Assembly (NCBI GenBank): GCA_964625015.1 | Contig: CAZUZI010000006.1 | Location: forward strand, 1 to 47,101 | Reading direction: 5' to 3' | Length of the DNA: 47,101 nt | Source: UBA5209 sp964625015 | Lineage (GTDB): Bacteria > Patescibacteriota > Dojkabacteria > SC72 | Shown here: in pieces, positions 23,977 through 33,210 of the stretch | Position numbering within the stretch: the stretch's first letter is position 1 | Layout: each line of letters starts with the position of its first letter | The notes under the pieces: model-generated | The model's database searches: none | Told to the model about the DNA's origin: nothing | The model's input: the letters and a program-made list of their open reading frames with translations, nothing else | Made by a program: the position numbers and the translations under genes

Positions 23977-25799
23977 TATGTCTTAAGTATACTTAAGAAT
24001 GCTTCCTGAGGTATATTAACTTGTCCTATCATCTTTAATCTTTTCTTTCCTTTTTTCTGTTTTTCTAAGAGTTTTAATCTCCTTGTATAGTCTCCTCCGT
24101 ATAGCTTTGCTGTTACATCCTTTCTAAATGCTTTTACATCTTCTCTTGCAATTATTTTCCCTCCTATTGCTGCTTGTAGGGGTACTGGGAACTGCTGTCT
24201 TGGTATTTCTTCCTTCATTACTTCTAGTAACTTTGTTGCTTTACTCTGTGCATCTTCTCTTGTTTCCAGGAAGCTAAGTGCAGGAATCTCTTCATGATTT
24301 ACAAGTACGGATACTTTTACTAAATCTACTGGTAGGAAATCAACAAATTCATATTCCATTGATGCATATCCACTAGATTTATTTTTAAGTTGATCAAAGA
24401 AGTTTGAAACTAAAGAGGCTAGGGGCATATCATAATCTAAAACAATATATTGATCTTTTAACTGTATATCTGCTCTTGCAGCTGTAAGGTATTGAGTATT
24501 TACATATTCTCCTCTTTTGTATTGGCATAGCTCCATTAATGGTCCAATATATCTATCTGGTGTCATTATCTTCAATCTTACCCACGGCTCAAGTATTTCT
24601 TGTATCTCTGAAGGGTCTGGGAGCTCCTGTGGAGTTTGTATTCTTAATTTCTCTCCAGTTACCGTGGTGATCTCATATTCGACCGTTGGGGCCGTTATTA
24701 TGAGTTCAACATCGTACTCTCTTTCTAATCTTTCTTGTACGATCTCCATATGTAATAGGCCTAAGAATCCACATCTGAAACCAGAACCAAGCATTGCTGA
24801 TCTCTGATCTGAGAATGTTAATGCGGCATCATTCATACTTAATTTGTTAAGCCCTGTCTTAAGTGGCTCGTAGTCTTCTGAAGATACAGGGAAGAATGTT
24901 GCAAAAACATTAGGTTTAGGTGTCCTATATCCTGATAGAGGTTCTGTATCATGTCTATCTGATATTGTGTCTCCTACTGTAAAGAAGGAAATATCCTTGA
25001 ACCCTGTAGCAATATATCCGACATCTCCTGTTCCAAGATATTCTGTTTCTTTTAGATCTGGGGAGAATATTCCAATCTCTGTTGGTTTGAAGCTTTCATC
25101 TTTTTGAAGCATGTAGAGTGGGTCTGCTTTTCCTGCAATATATTTTATTTTTCCATCAAATACTCTTACAGCAACGACTACACCTCTATGCTCATCGTAG
25201 AAGGAGTCAAAAATGAGACTTCTAAGCGGTGTGTCTGGATTCCCTTTTGGTGCTGGGCACATTTCTACTATTTTATCTAAGAGTTGTTCTACACCTTCTC
25301 CTGTTTTCCCTGATACTTTTACAATATCTTTTCTATCAAAACCTAGTAATTGCTCTAGCTCTTGCTCTCTTGCTGCAATGTCTATATTAGGGAGATCTAT
25401 TTTATTTATTACTGGTATTAATGTTAATCCTAATTCCAATGCTTTCTGTGTGTTAGAGATCGTTTGTGCTTGTATTCCTTGTGATGCATCTACCAAGAGT
25501 ATCGCTGCTTCGCATGCTGCAAGGGATCTAGATACTTCATATGAGAAATCTACATGTCCGGGTGTATCTATTAGATTTAGCTCATATTCTTTCCATGGTA
25601 TTGTACATGCTTGTAATTTTATTGTTATACCTTTCTCTTGTTCCAAATCTAATCTATCTAGTACTCTGGAATCTCTTTTATCTCTTGATATATCAATATG
25701 TGCAGCTTCGAGCATTCTATCTGCTAGTGTACTTTTCCCATGGTCAATGTGAGCTATTATGGAAAAATTTCTTATTTTGTTTATTTCAATATTACCCAT
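23976..25799 (-). CDS. lepA: Elongation factor 4 (LepA)
   Basis: A 607-residue translational GTPase that acts on stalled or early elongating ribosomes. G-domain motifs: AHIDHGKSTLADR (G1), DTPGHVDFSYEV (G3), NKIDLP (G4). Later LepA landmarks are GFRCGFLGLLHMEI, GKIIAREDVKAFRKDVTAKLYGGDYTRR and the C-terminal KKGKKRLK with a short tail. I chose the ATG at 25799; a TTG at 25805 would add two residues and lies five bases after a TATAAT box, so it could be the start of a leaderless transcript. recF follows with a TAATG overlap. Confidence 0.95.
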   Translation of the reverse strand: MGNIEINKIRNFSIIAHIDHGKSTLADRMLEAAHIDISRDKRDSRVLDRLDLEQEKGITIKLQACTIPWKEYELNLIDTPGHVDFSYEVSRSLAACEAAILLVDASQGIQAQTISNTQKALELGLTLIPVINKIDLPNIDIAAREQELEQLLGFDRKDIVKVSGKTGEGVEQLLDKIVEMCPAPKGNPDTPLRSLIFDSFYDEHRGVVVAVRVFDGKIKYIAGKADPLYMLQKDESFKPTEIGIFSPDLKETEYLGTGDVGYIATGFKDISFFTVGDTISDRHDTEPLSGYRTPKPNVFATFFPVSSEDYEPLKTGLNKLSMNDAALTFSDQRSAMLGSGFRCGFLGLLHMEIVQERLEREYDVELIITAPTVEYEITTVTGEKLRIQTPQELPDPSEIQEILEPWVRLKIMTPDRYIGPLMELCQYKRGEYVNTQYLTAARADIQLKDQYIVLDYDMPLASLVSNFFDQLKNKSSGYASMEYEFVDFLPVDLVKVSVLVNHEEIPALSFLETREDAQSKATKLLEVMKEEIPRQQFPVPLQAAIGGKIIAREDVKAFRKDVTAKLYGGDYTRRLKLLEKQKKGKKRLKMIGQVNIPQEAFLSILKT

Positions 25800-25810
25800 A
25801 TACAAGGGGT

Positions 25811-25819
25811 ATTATATCA
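25811..25819 (-). promoter_or_regulatory. lepA-recF promoter, consensus extended -10
   Basis: On the minus strand TGaTATAAT is a perfect extended -10. It ends 11 bases before the ATG at 25799 and five before the TTG at 25805, leaving almost no leader. No strong -35 box. Confidence 0.65.
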
Positions 25820-25832
25820 TTTTAGCTGTTTA

Positions 25833-25862
25833 TTAAAAGAAAATAGGGCATATGCCCTATTT
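25833..25862 (-). terminator. Perfect 22-base palindrome, terminator of the upstream membrane-protein unit
   Basis: Positions 25841-25862 are a perfect palindrome with arms AATAGGGC/GCCCTATT around ATAT. On the minus strand it is followed by TTCTTTT, giving an intrinsic terminator for the gene ending at 25881. It lies 22 bases before the lepA -10 box, so an operator role for lepA is also possible. Confidence 0.7.
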
Positions 25863-25880
25863 ACTTAAATATACTTTGAG

Positions 25881-26933
25881 TTATTTTAACTCGAAGAGTG
25901 ATACTAATACTTTTGCTGTGTTAGATATCGCTGTTTGATATTGATCCTTCTTCAAGATTGATCTTAAGCAATCAATATTATATATATAGTCATTTGCTTC
26001 GTTATCCATCTCCTCACATGTTTTATGCTCTGTATCTGTTACTCCAAATGTATCCTTCATATTGCCACCTATGCTATATCTTAGTAAGTTATCATTAACT
26101 ATTGCATAAATGGATACTGTTATATATGGTGATCCTAATCCGGGATTTGGTATTGCTTGATATCCACCTAGGCTTAATGTTGAGAATGTATTTTCTGCTT
26201 GTTGAATCTGAATGTTTTGTATTTCATTTACAAAATAGAAGCCTGCTCCACTTATATCATCTAAGAAAATATCTGGAGTATTTGATCCAAGCCATTTAGC
26301 TTTTGTATTTCTATTAACTATGTCGCTTACTAGACTGTTATATGCATCCTCATATTTTGTATTTTTTACAGTATCTTTCTTTATTATTGAAAGAGAAACA
26401 TGCTCTATACCTTTAGGGAAATTATTAACAGAAGGGTATGAGAGGGTCTTACCAAATTCTGCATTTCTGTAGTACAGTACTATTCCTGGCACAACTTCTT
26501 CGAATATATCGTTGTTACTAATACTTACAAGAAAATCTCTATATTCCTTTAATTCTAAATTAGTATTTTTGCTTACATCCTCATCTTGTGGTCTTGGCGT
26601 TTGCTCCTCTAACTCTTTTGTATCTGTACTCTCTTCATCTGTTGATAATTGTGTATCCTTTTCATTTTTTTCTTCTGTTTTATTTCCATCTTTATTGAAA
26701 ATATCCTGTAAATACTTCTGTCCATCAAGTATGTAATATATTGTAAAGAGTCCTAGTAAGAGTGCTATTACTGCTAATATTATCAATTTCTTGTTTAAAG
26801 GCTTTTTCTGTTTAATATTTGTAATGTTACTTTTTATAGGAGTTTCTGTATCTGAGATCTCTTTTAATGGTCCTTTCTCCATCTTCGGGGGGATATTACC
26901 AATGATTGGTACATCAGAATGTTTAGTATCCAT
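25881..26933 (-). CDS. Single-pass membrane protein of unknown function (350 aa)
   Basis: Not recognised. A polar cytoplasmic N-terminus of about 48 residues is followed by one membrane helix (residues 50-68, LIILAVIALLLGLFTIYYI). An acidic Glu/Asp/Thr-rich linker to about residue 125 leads to a folded ectodomain with three Cys (one in TCEEM and one in IDCLRSIL could pair). The ectodomain has mixed strands and helices and no named motif. It is last of the minus-strand run rpsT, 27515-28063, 26959-27513, 25881-26933 and ends at a terminator. Confidence 0.75.
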   Translation of the reverse strand: MDTKHSDVPIIGNIPPKMEKGPLKEISDTETPIKSNITNIKQKKPLNKKLIILAVIALLLGLFTIYYILDGQKYLQDIFNKDGNKTEEKNEKDTQLSTDEESTDTKELEEQTPRPQDEDVSKNTNLELKEYRDFLVSISNNDIFEEVVPGIVLYYRNAEFGKTLSYPSVNNFPKGIEHVSLSIIKKDTVKNTKYEDAYNSLVSDIVNRNTKAKWLGSNTPDIFLDDISGAGFYFVNEIQNIQIQQAENTFSTLSLGGYQAIPNPGLGSPYITVSIYAIVNDNLLRYSIGGNMKDTFGVTDTEHKTCEEMDNEANDYIYNIDCLRSILKKDQYQTAISNTAKVLVSLFELK

Positions 26934-26958
26934 TGTAATTTGATTTGAGAAATATTAA

Positions 26959-27513
26959 TTATCTAACCTCTTGTATTGTTAGTTCAAAATTCTCTTCAAA
27001 CATTACATTAGAAAAATTCTCTATGTAGAGGTACACAATATATCTTTCATTAGGTAGTATTGTTATCTTTTGTGTATTTGTATTACCATTTGACTCTTGT
27101 AATCTATATCTCTGATCTTTAATGATTAATCCAATATCAGATCCTGTTGCCAGTGAGGTACTTCCATATATATCTAGATTAATACTTTCTTCCTTGTTAT
27201 TTATTATCTCTAATATCGGTTTAGAGTAACTATCAGACTCTCTTTTTGTTAATTTTGTTTTATAGATATATTTACCATTCTCATCGGACTCTATCTTTTC
27301 ATTAAGAAAGATCTGATGTTTACCACCTACTATATTTATTTTTAAATCAGATGTACTTGTTACACCCAAAACATCTAGTTTCTTTAATGTTTTAGTTAAT
27401 GGTTGTAAATTAACAACTGTAATTGCAGGAAGAATGAAGAGTAGGGCTACGAGTCCTAATGCTATTGGTTCTACAACTAATGCTAATGTCTTTTTAAATT
27501 TGTTTTCTGCCAT
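26959..27513 (-). CDS. Membrane-anchored beta-rich protein of unknown function (184 aa)
   Basis: Not recognised. The N-terminal hydrophobic helix (about residues 11-33, VVEPIALGLVALLFILPAITVV) anchors an ectodomain rich in predicted strands, ending in YIVYLYIENFSNVMFEENFELTIQE. This outline suggests an Ig-like or beta-sandwich fold. It begins one base after the stop of the preceding gene (TAA-T-ATG), so the two are tightly coupled. Confidence 0.7.
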   Translation of the reverse strand: MAENKFKKTLALVVEPIALGLVALLFILPAITVVNLQPLTKTLKKLDVLGVTSTSDLKINIVGGKHQIFLNEKIESDENGKYIYKTKLTKRESDSYSKPILEIINNKEESINLDIYGSTSLATGSDIGLIIKDQRYRLQESNGNTNTQKITILPNERYIVYLYIENFSNVMFEENFELTIQEVR

Positions 27514-27514
27514 A

Positions 27515-28063
27515 TTAGTAATATCTTCTACTATCAGGATATACTTTATTTACTTCAACTTCAAATGTTTTTATTGCACCAAGACCGCATAGAAAAGCAG
27601 TGGAACCAGCTAATATCCCTATCCATGAATATGTACTATCTTGAAGCGTATTCAAAATTAGTATTGCAGATGCTATCCAGAGGAATGCTGTCCAAATGAA
27701 TATCTTAAGGAATGTTGTATCGTTCTTTGTAATCCAAGAAAGAATATTGAACTTTGTGACTTTTACTATTGTTTTAGGATTCTCAAGTGCTGATTGGAAT
27801 ATTGCAGTTTTAAGTATGAAATATATTGTTGGAATTGCAAGAAATGCAAACATTACTAAGTCGGAATATGAATTAACAAACATTGTGGTATCCCTATCGT
27901 AGAAATATATCTGAGTAGAGAATATTCCGTTTATATCATTACCTATTTCAAAAGTAAGGCTGTATACAGCACTGACTAAAAAAATCCCCAAAACTTTACC
28001 AGCAATCATTAATATTGCAGGTACTATGGAGTTTTTAAGCGCTCTTCTGATTAGTTTTGACAT
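27515..28063 (-). CDS. Four-helix membrane protein of unknown function (182 aa)
   Basis: Not recognised. About four membrane helices: residues 14-36 (VPAILMIAGKVLGIFLVSAVY), 68-88, 119-138 and 144-164. The second half (WIGILAGSTAFLCGLGAIKTFEVEVNKVYP) ends in a short basic tail. The ATG lies inside the 3' end of rpsT with a 29-base overlap, and the next membrane gene follows after one base. The three membrane genes behind rpsT probably form one complex or pathway, by position only. Confidence 0.7.
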   Translation of the reverse strand: MSKLIRRALKNSIVPAILMIAGKVLGIFLVSAVYSLTFEIGNDINGIFSTQIYFYDRDTTMFVNSYSDLVMFAFLAIPTIYFILKTAIFQSALENPKTIVKVTKFNILSWITKNDTTFLKIFIWTAFLWIASAILILNTLQDSTYSWIGILAGSTAFLCGLGAIKTFEVEVNKVYPDSRRYY

Positions 28064-28331
28064 TATCTATGGACAGTTTGTTAAGTTGAGTTGCAAGTCT
28101 AGATTTTTTGCGACTTGCTCTACCTTTGTTTATAACATTTTTCTTAGCTGCCTTGTCAAGAACTTTGTATGTATGTTTTAAAGTCTTCTCTGCAGCTTCT
28201 TTTTCACCGCTCTTTATTAAGTCTTTAAATTTCTTTACTGATTTTTTTACTCTGTTTCTCAATCTATCATTGTTAACAGTTCTTCTCTTTGTTTTTCTTA
28301 AATCTTTTATTGATGTTTTAAGGTTTGGCAT
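28035..28331 (-). CDS. rpsT: Small ribosomal subunit protein bS20
   Basis: A 98-residue, strongly basic helical protein that binds 16S rRNA. The N-terminus MPNLKTSIKDLRKTKRR and the central VLDKAAKKNVINKGRASRKKSRL are family hallmarks. The C-terminal extension past the conserved ASRKKSRLA is about 20 residues. It leads a minus-strand run with three membrane proteins and overlaps the first of them by 29 bases. Confidence 0.94.
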   Translation of the reverse strand: MPNLKTSIKDLRKTKRRTVNNDRLRNRVKKSVKKFKDLIKSGEKEAAEKTLKHTYKVLDKAAKKNVINKGRASRKKSRLATQLNKLSIDNVKTNQKSA

Positions 28332-28401
28332 ATCTAAAATGTATATTTAAAATCGATGTATTATATCTGTTAGAGCTTTGTTTGTAAACAGAAATGTAAA
28401 T

Positions 28402-28410
28402 TGATACACT
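28402..28410 (+). promoter_or_regulatory. Extended -10 of the Ig-like anchored protein gene
   Basis: TGaTACACT ends six bases before the ATG at 28417, again a leaderless layout. It diverges from rpsT within an 85-base intergenic region. Confidence 0.4.
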
Positions 28411-28416
28411 GTTATC

Positions 28417-28812
28417 ATGGATACAAGGGGAGAAAGAAGAATATTTGCAATTGTTGTGTTCTCTATTATAGCGATTACCTCTATTGTTTCTACTCTGTAT
28501 CTTGTTTTTAAAGATGAGAATGTAAAGGGTATCCAACAGAGTAGAGAAACTCTAAAATATCCATCGATAACTAATCTAATGCCATCAAATGGGTTCGTAG
28601 CTGAGGAGTATATATTTGTTCCAAGAGTTTCATCTGATATTGATAGTGATGTAACCATATTAGAGGGTCCAGAATGGCTTGTAGTTGATCAGGAGGGTGT
28701 TGTAAGGGGTATTCCTGATGAGGTTGGGACATTTAAGGTTATATTAAAAGTTGAGAATGTTTATGGTAGTTCTCAGGTTACTAATTACATTATTATTGAT
28801 GAGAATGAATAG
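28417..28812 (+). CDS. Membrane-anchored protein with a putative Ig (He_PIG-like) domain
   Basis: A 131-residue protein. One N-terminal membrane helix (residues 9-30, IFAIVVFSIIAITSIVSTLYLV) is followed by a single beta-sandwich. The stretch PEWLVVDQEGVVRGIPDEVGTFKVILKVENVYGSSQ has the pattern of the putative Ig domain (P-x-W-L, G-x-I/V-x-G-x-P, G-x-F/Y-x-V, A/E-N-x-x-G) found in surface proteins. It overlaps the next gene by eight bases, so the two are co-translated. It is probably a cell-surface adhesion or assembly module. Confidence 0.75.
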   Translation: MDTRGERRIFAIVVFSIIAITSIVSTLYLVFKDENVKGIQQSRETLKYPSITNLMPSNGFVAEEYIFVPRVSSDIDSDVTILEGPEWLVVDQEGVVRGIPDEVGTFKVILKVENVYGSSQVTNYIIIDENE

Positions 28813-29203
28813 AAGGAGAGTTATTACAATTGGTGCTGTTCTGGTAGTACTCTTTTTATGTATCTATCTATTTGTATTTAGGGTTTCTGGTTCTAATACT
28901 TCTGTAAGTATAGAGGGGTGTGATCCTTACAATATTCAGATTAGAAAGGGTGATACAGAGAATTCAGTTGAGATACTTTGGAAGAGTAAGAAAGAGTGTT
29001 CGTCATATATCTTATATGGTGATGAGATGAAAGATCTTAATCTTGTTGCTGTTGATTTAGAGAATGGTATAAAGAGTAAGAATCATATGGTCGTAGTAAA
29101 TTCTATACTTTCTACTCGTACATATTTCTTCTCTATTGTGTCAGAGGGTATTACATATGGAAAGAATGGATTACCAGTGTCTTTTTCTATTTCTTCACTC
29201 TGA
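28805..29203 (+). CDS. Membrane-anchored protein with a fibronectin-III-like domain
   Basis: A 132-residue protein. An Arg-rich start (NRRR), a membrane helix (residues 6-25) and a small beta-rich ectodomain with two Cys (EGCDPY and KKECSSY) that could form a disulfide. The strand pattern NSVEILWKSKKECSSYILYGD ... TRTYFFSIVSEG matches FN3-type domains. The frame is open further upstream to 28751, but the ATG at 28805 fits a signal anchor and overlaps the previous stop as ATGAATAG. Stop is TGA. It overlaps the convergent gene by 17 bases. Confidence 0.72.
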   Translation: MNRRRVITIGAVLVVLFLCIYLFVFRVSGSNTSVSIEGCDPYNIQIRKGDTENSVEILWKSKKECSSYILYGDEMKDLNLVAVDLENGIKSKNHMVVVNSILSTRTYFFSIVSEGITYGKNGLPVSFSISSL

Positions 29204-30932
29204 TAATTTTTTGCTCGAAGTATTTTCTTGGGTTAGTTATTCTGTATTTTGTCATTTCTGCGTTCTTGTATATTTCTGAATCTAGGATTATTTTTGATAG
29301 CTTTGTTCCCTCTGGTCTTGTATATACGAACCATGCAGTGAGGAATAGTATTGCTCCTATTAAGATTCTTACATATACATTATCAAGTATTCCTGTAGAT
29401 GGAGTTGAAGGGCCTCCTGGATTTTGGTCTGTTGGTATATTATCGCAATCTTGAGCTACAATTATTACTGCTTCTGCACGAAGTGTTGCTGGATCTGTTG
29501 GTATTAATACAGGATTTACTATTATTTCATTTAGGTTATCTCCTGTTAAAGCATTACTGTCTGCTGTTGCTCTGAAGATTATTGTTAACTGTCCTTTCTC
29601 TGCTACATTCCAAGGGTTTGTTTGTTGCCATACTATCTCTTGTGTTGATCCAACTGTTGTTACAGAAACAGTGCCATTATCAGCTGTTGATGTTCCATTT
29701 ATAGTAGTACTACCTTCTACATATTTAAATCCAAGAGGTAATTTGTCTTTTACAGATGTTATATCTCCTGCTATTGTTGCATTGTTTTTTACAGAGAGTG
29801 TAAATGTTGCGATGTTACTTCCACTTACTCTTTCTACACACATTGGAGTTACTGATTTCGCTGCTGTGAAGTTTGATTTGTCTTCATCTGTAGAAGGATC
29901 TGGTTCTTCAAGAATAGGGGTATCAGTTTCTGCAAATGTTACTTCGCTATTCACTACCCCAATACTTATATCATTTACAAATACCTCCGCTGTTATGGTA
30001 AGTTTTCCTTCATGGGAATTAAGTATGCTAAATGATTGGCTATTCGCAAAATTTGAATTACTGTAGAGGTTTGCTTTTGTAATAGATATTGTTCCTTTTG
30101 CACTTTCAATATTTAATCCGTCTTGTGCAATTATTGTTGGATATTGGTTTCCAAATGAAAAATTTACCTTAACATTTTCACTTGTAAGTTGTCCAACAGT
30201 TATTACAATCTGTGATATTTTTGTACTACCATCACTCTGCCTTTCTGTTGTTGCAGAGAGAGAGTTAGCACCGACTCCTCCTTCTTTTTCAATATCTACT
30301 ACTCTTCTACATACTATTGAGTTTATAGAATTTCCCTTATTATCTGTTGCAGTTGCTAATATGTCTAAAGAATCTGCATTATTAAATTCAGATATTTTTG
30401 TAAATATCTTATTACCTTCACTCTTATCTGGATTTATACTCTTTGTATTTACCTTGAAGGTATAATCTTTGTATGAATCAGAATCAAATTCTGCTTCTAC
30501 ATTGACAGTATCATTTGGTCCTATTTTACCAGTTATTAATTTCCCATCCTGATCTGTAAGTATCATATTCTTACATCTTGAATCAGATATACTTCGTACA
30601 GTACAGCTTTTATATCTATCAGTTGTAGTAGAGCTCTTTATTACATATTCTGAAAGAATATCTGTATTACATGTTGCACTACATGTCTGATCTGCAGGTA
30701 CTGTTTTTGTTGTAAAGAACATTGCTTTCTTTGGATCTCCACAATCATTTACAACTGCAGGGTCTATCATGTAACAACCACAAGTTATCTGCTCTTTCTG
30801 TTCATCATCTGGTGTTAAATCACCAATCATGTAAAAGTAGACTATCGCTGCAATTAAAGCGAGTATTAGGAAAACCCCAACAAAGATTAGCACTCTTAAA
30901 GTCTTTTTTGTCCTTCTTCTCTGTGTGGCCAT
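29187..30932 (-). CDS. Large surface protein with DUF11-like repeat domain and C-terminal membrane anchor
   Basis: A 581-residue protein. An N-terminal membrane helix (residues 12-34) is followed by a Cys-rich segment with about eight Cys between residues 48 and 120 (EQITCGCYM, TCSATC and others), which suggests disulfides. Several beta-rich units follow. The region near residues 375-490 (ITSVKDKLPLGFKYVEGS, IVWQQTNPWNVAEKGQLTIIFRATAD) is a DUF11/conserved-repeat domain. A Pro-rich linker leads to TPSTG (residues 510-514), a membrane helix and a 42-residue basic tail. TPSTG resembles a sortase sorting signal, but the tail is too long for a classical one. It is a separate unit, convergent with the FN3-like gene. 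Confidence 0.78.
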   Translation of the reverse strand: MATQRRRTKKTLRVLIFVGVFLILALIAAIVYFYMIGDLTPDDEQKEQITCGCYMIDPAVVNDCGDPKKAMFFTTKTVPADQTCSATCNTDILSEYVIKSSTTTDRYKSCTVRSISDSRCKNMILTDQDGKLITGKIGPNDTVNVEAEFDSDSYKDYTFKVNTKSINPDKSEGNKIFTKISEFNNADSLDILATATDNKGNSINSIVCRRVVDIEKEGGVGANSLSATTERQSDGSTKISQIVITVGQLTSENVKVNFSFGNQYPTIIAQDGLNIESAKGTISITKANLYSNSNFANSQSFSILNSHEGKLTITAEVFVNDISIGVVNSEVTFAETDTPILEEPDPSTDEDKSNFTAAKSVTPMCVERVSGSNIATFTLSVKNNATIAGDITSVKDKLPLGFKYVEGSTTINGTSTADNGTVSVTTVGSTQEIVWQQTNPWNVAEKGQLTIIFRATADSNALTGDNLNEIIVNPVLIPTDPATLRAEAVIIVAQDCDNIPTDQNPGGPSTPSTGILDNVYVRILIGAILFLTAWFVYTRPEGTKLSKIILDSEIYKNAEMTKYRITNPRKYFEQKIIRVKK

Positions 30933-30999
30933 GTAAAGGCAGTATTAGTTAGATATATATTTAGTTTATGAGAAGAGTAACACTGATGTCAATTAATAT

Positions 31000-31926
31000 C
31001 TACAATATTGTACAAAGAAGTGTGAGTCCCAGTTTCGGTTCTATTCTTCCTACTTTAATTTCATAGTCAAGACTACTTAATTTCTCATATATTAGTTGAA
31101 TTTTTTCGAAGGAGTACTTTTGTCCCGCATCTACGATTGGTTTTATGGTGAACGGTGGTATCTTAAGTGTAGATGCTATCTCTCCATATGTATTTCTGTT
31201 CTCGATCATTTTCTTTGCTATGACGAGCAATCTCATATTTCTAACAATCATTGATATGATGTAATTTGGATCAACTCCTTGTCTAAAGAGATTTTCAAGT
31301 ATTAATAGTGGTTGTCCATTTGTAGAATTTATTTCATCGAGTAATTTCCATATATCTTCTTCAAGTGTGTTAGGTGAAAGATCTTTTATATCATTTTCCT
31401 CTATATTATCTTTGTCTAGAAGTTTCAGTTTTTTTACATTGTTTTCAAACCTTTCTGTATCATAGTTGGAGTACTGAATCAGAAGGTTGAATGCATTGTT
31501 ATCTGTTTTGACCTGTTCTTCCTTTAGAACATTTTTTGCCCATGTAGAGAATGTTCTTCTATTTAATTTCGTGTATTCTTCTAGAAGATTATTTTTCTTA
31601 AAGAACTTAATATATCTGGTAATTGAACTTATCTTTTGATCCTCCCATATGATTATGTGATCCTTTATATCTGTGTTGAGATACTCTAGTAAAAACTCTA
31701 CTATACTTTCTTTCTCTTTGTTTCTGTATACTCTCTTTAGAAAGATGATCCTTTGTGGGTTAAAAAGGGAATTTGATGAGAGTAAATCAATTACTTCCCC
31801 TGCTTTTCTTTTTTCTACATCCAATGAAATATATTCAACATTACTATCTATGCGAAGAGAATTTAGGCACTTCTTTGCCTCTGAAAGAGATAGATGTGTT
31901 TCATTTCCTACATACAGTTTATACAT
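31000..31926 (-). CDS. holA: DNA polymerase III delta subunit
   Basis: A 308-residue clamp-loader subunit. The N-terminal YKLYVGNETHLSLSEA, the RIIFLKRVYRNKEKE segment and the C-terminal helical region (LLILENLFRQGVDPNYIISMIVRNMRLL, then KIPPFTIKPIVDAGQKYSFEKI) match the HolA family, including the helix that pairs with other clamp-loader subunits. It opens the beta clamp. The family has low sequence conservation, so the call rests on overall pattern and length. It starts two bases after the LytR-CpsA-Psr stop. Confidence 0.88.
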   Translation of the reverse strand: MYKLYVGNETHLSLSEAKKCLNSLRIDSNVEYISLDVEKRKAGEVIDLLSSNSLFNPQRIIFLKRVYRNKEKESIVEFLLEYLNTDIKDHIIIWEDQKISSITRYIKFFKKNNLLEEYTKLNRRTFSTWAKNVLKEEQVKTDNNAFNLLIQYSNYDTERFENNVKKLKLLDKDNIEENDIKDLSPNTLEEDIWKLLDEINSTNGQPLLILENLFRQGVDPNYIISMIVRNMRLLVIAKKMIENRNTYGEIASTLKIPPFTIKPIVDAGQKYSFEKIQLIYEKLSSLDYEIKVGRIEPKLGLTLLCTIL

Positions 31927-31928
31927 TT

Positions 31929-33210
31929 TTACTGTGATGTTGTTTGTATATTTGTTTCTACTGGTTTTCCAAAGAATATTGAGATATCCTCTCCTCTTAG
32001 GTTTGTAGTTAAAAATTCAGGTTTTGTTGATGCGGTTGGTTTTATATATTGAGAGAGTATATCTGTAGAATATTTGAATTCTTCTTCCTTGTTAGAAAAT
32101 ACATATATTCCTTCTTTGTCACTGTAGAGGTTCCCAAGGTATTTGATATTTAGATATTTGAATTCATCCCGAAGTTCTTGAACTTTTTTATATGTTTCCT
32201 GATATCCAAAACCTGTATTGTAGACATATATTGTTGGGTTCTCAGAATACAATTCTGGGTTTGCTACAACCAGATCCATATATTCATTTATTTTTGTATA
32301 TTTACCCTGTCCTTCTATTGGGAATATGATATATCCTGGTTCACTTTGGCTCTTGATTAGTGATGAACCACCAGAGAGTGGGTCAAGTACGAATGAGAAT
32401 GTTTTACCATTACTACTTTGGAAATCCTTAAGTATTTTTATACCTGCATTTATATCATCTAATGTAAATTCAGATATCTTAAGATTGTCTTGTACTGCAC
32501 TCATTAAGTCCATGATTTTCTTAGGATTAAGGAGTGTCTCTGAGCTAGTTACAGTATCTCTAAAAGCAGCAATTACCTTCTGCTGTCTTCTGGCTCTAGC
32601 AAAATCAGAACCTTCATTATTTTGCATAGAGTGTCTTGATCTTGAATATTTAAGTGCTGTTTCCCCGTCCATTGTTTGTGGTCCAGCTTTGAATGTAACT
32701 GTTTGGTATCCATTTCCCTTTGGATACATATAGTCTGTGAAGCTATTCTCTACATTTACATATACCCCTCCGACTGCATCTATGAGTTGGACAAAACCTT
32801 TGTAATCTATCATTGCATAGTATTGGATCTCTATATTTGTTATTTCCTCTATAACGGATTTTAAGCCATCCATGCCAGATCCTTTTTCCCTTTGTTCATG
32901 AGATGCAAATACAGAGTTGATTTTGTTAAATGTTGTTCTATCAGGAAATATCTTTACATAGAAGTCTCTTGGTATAGATGTCATTATTAAATCTTTACTT
33001 TCGTAATTGTATGTTGCAACCATTATGGTATCCGTATTCATTAAATTCCCGCTATCTCTTGTGTCTATTCCTACCATCATTACACTAGTATATTTCCCAG
33101 TACTATCTTTTTTAAGTTCTGGATCCTTAGGTTGAAGTATATTTGATGGTTTAAATTGGAATCCTACATCAGTAGATATTTTGTATCCTTTATATATTAA
33201 ATATCCACCT
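31929..33210 (-). CDS. LytR-CpsA-Psr family protein with LytR_C domain, N-terminus lost in the assembly gap
   Basis: About 427 visible residues of an LCP enzyme, which ligates glycopolymers to peptidoglycan. Core motifs: MMVGIDTRDS, MNTDTIMV, SIPRDFYV, the lipid-pocket ALKYSRSRHS with DFARARRQQKVI, and VGGVYVNVENSF. The C-terminal 110 residues (IYVYNTGFGYQETYKKVQELRD ... ISIFFGK) form a LytR_C domain. The first residues and probable membrane helix lie in the run of N. It follows mltG and precedes holA on the same strand. Confidence 0.92.
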
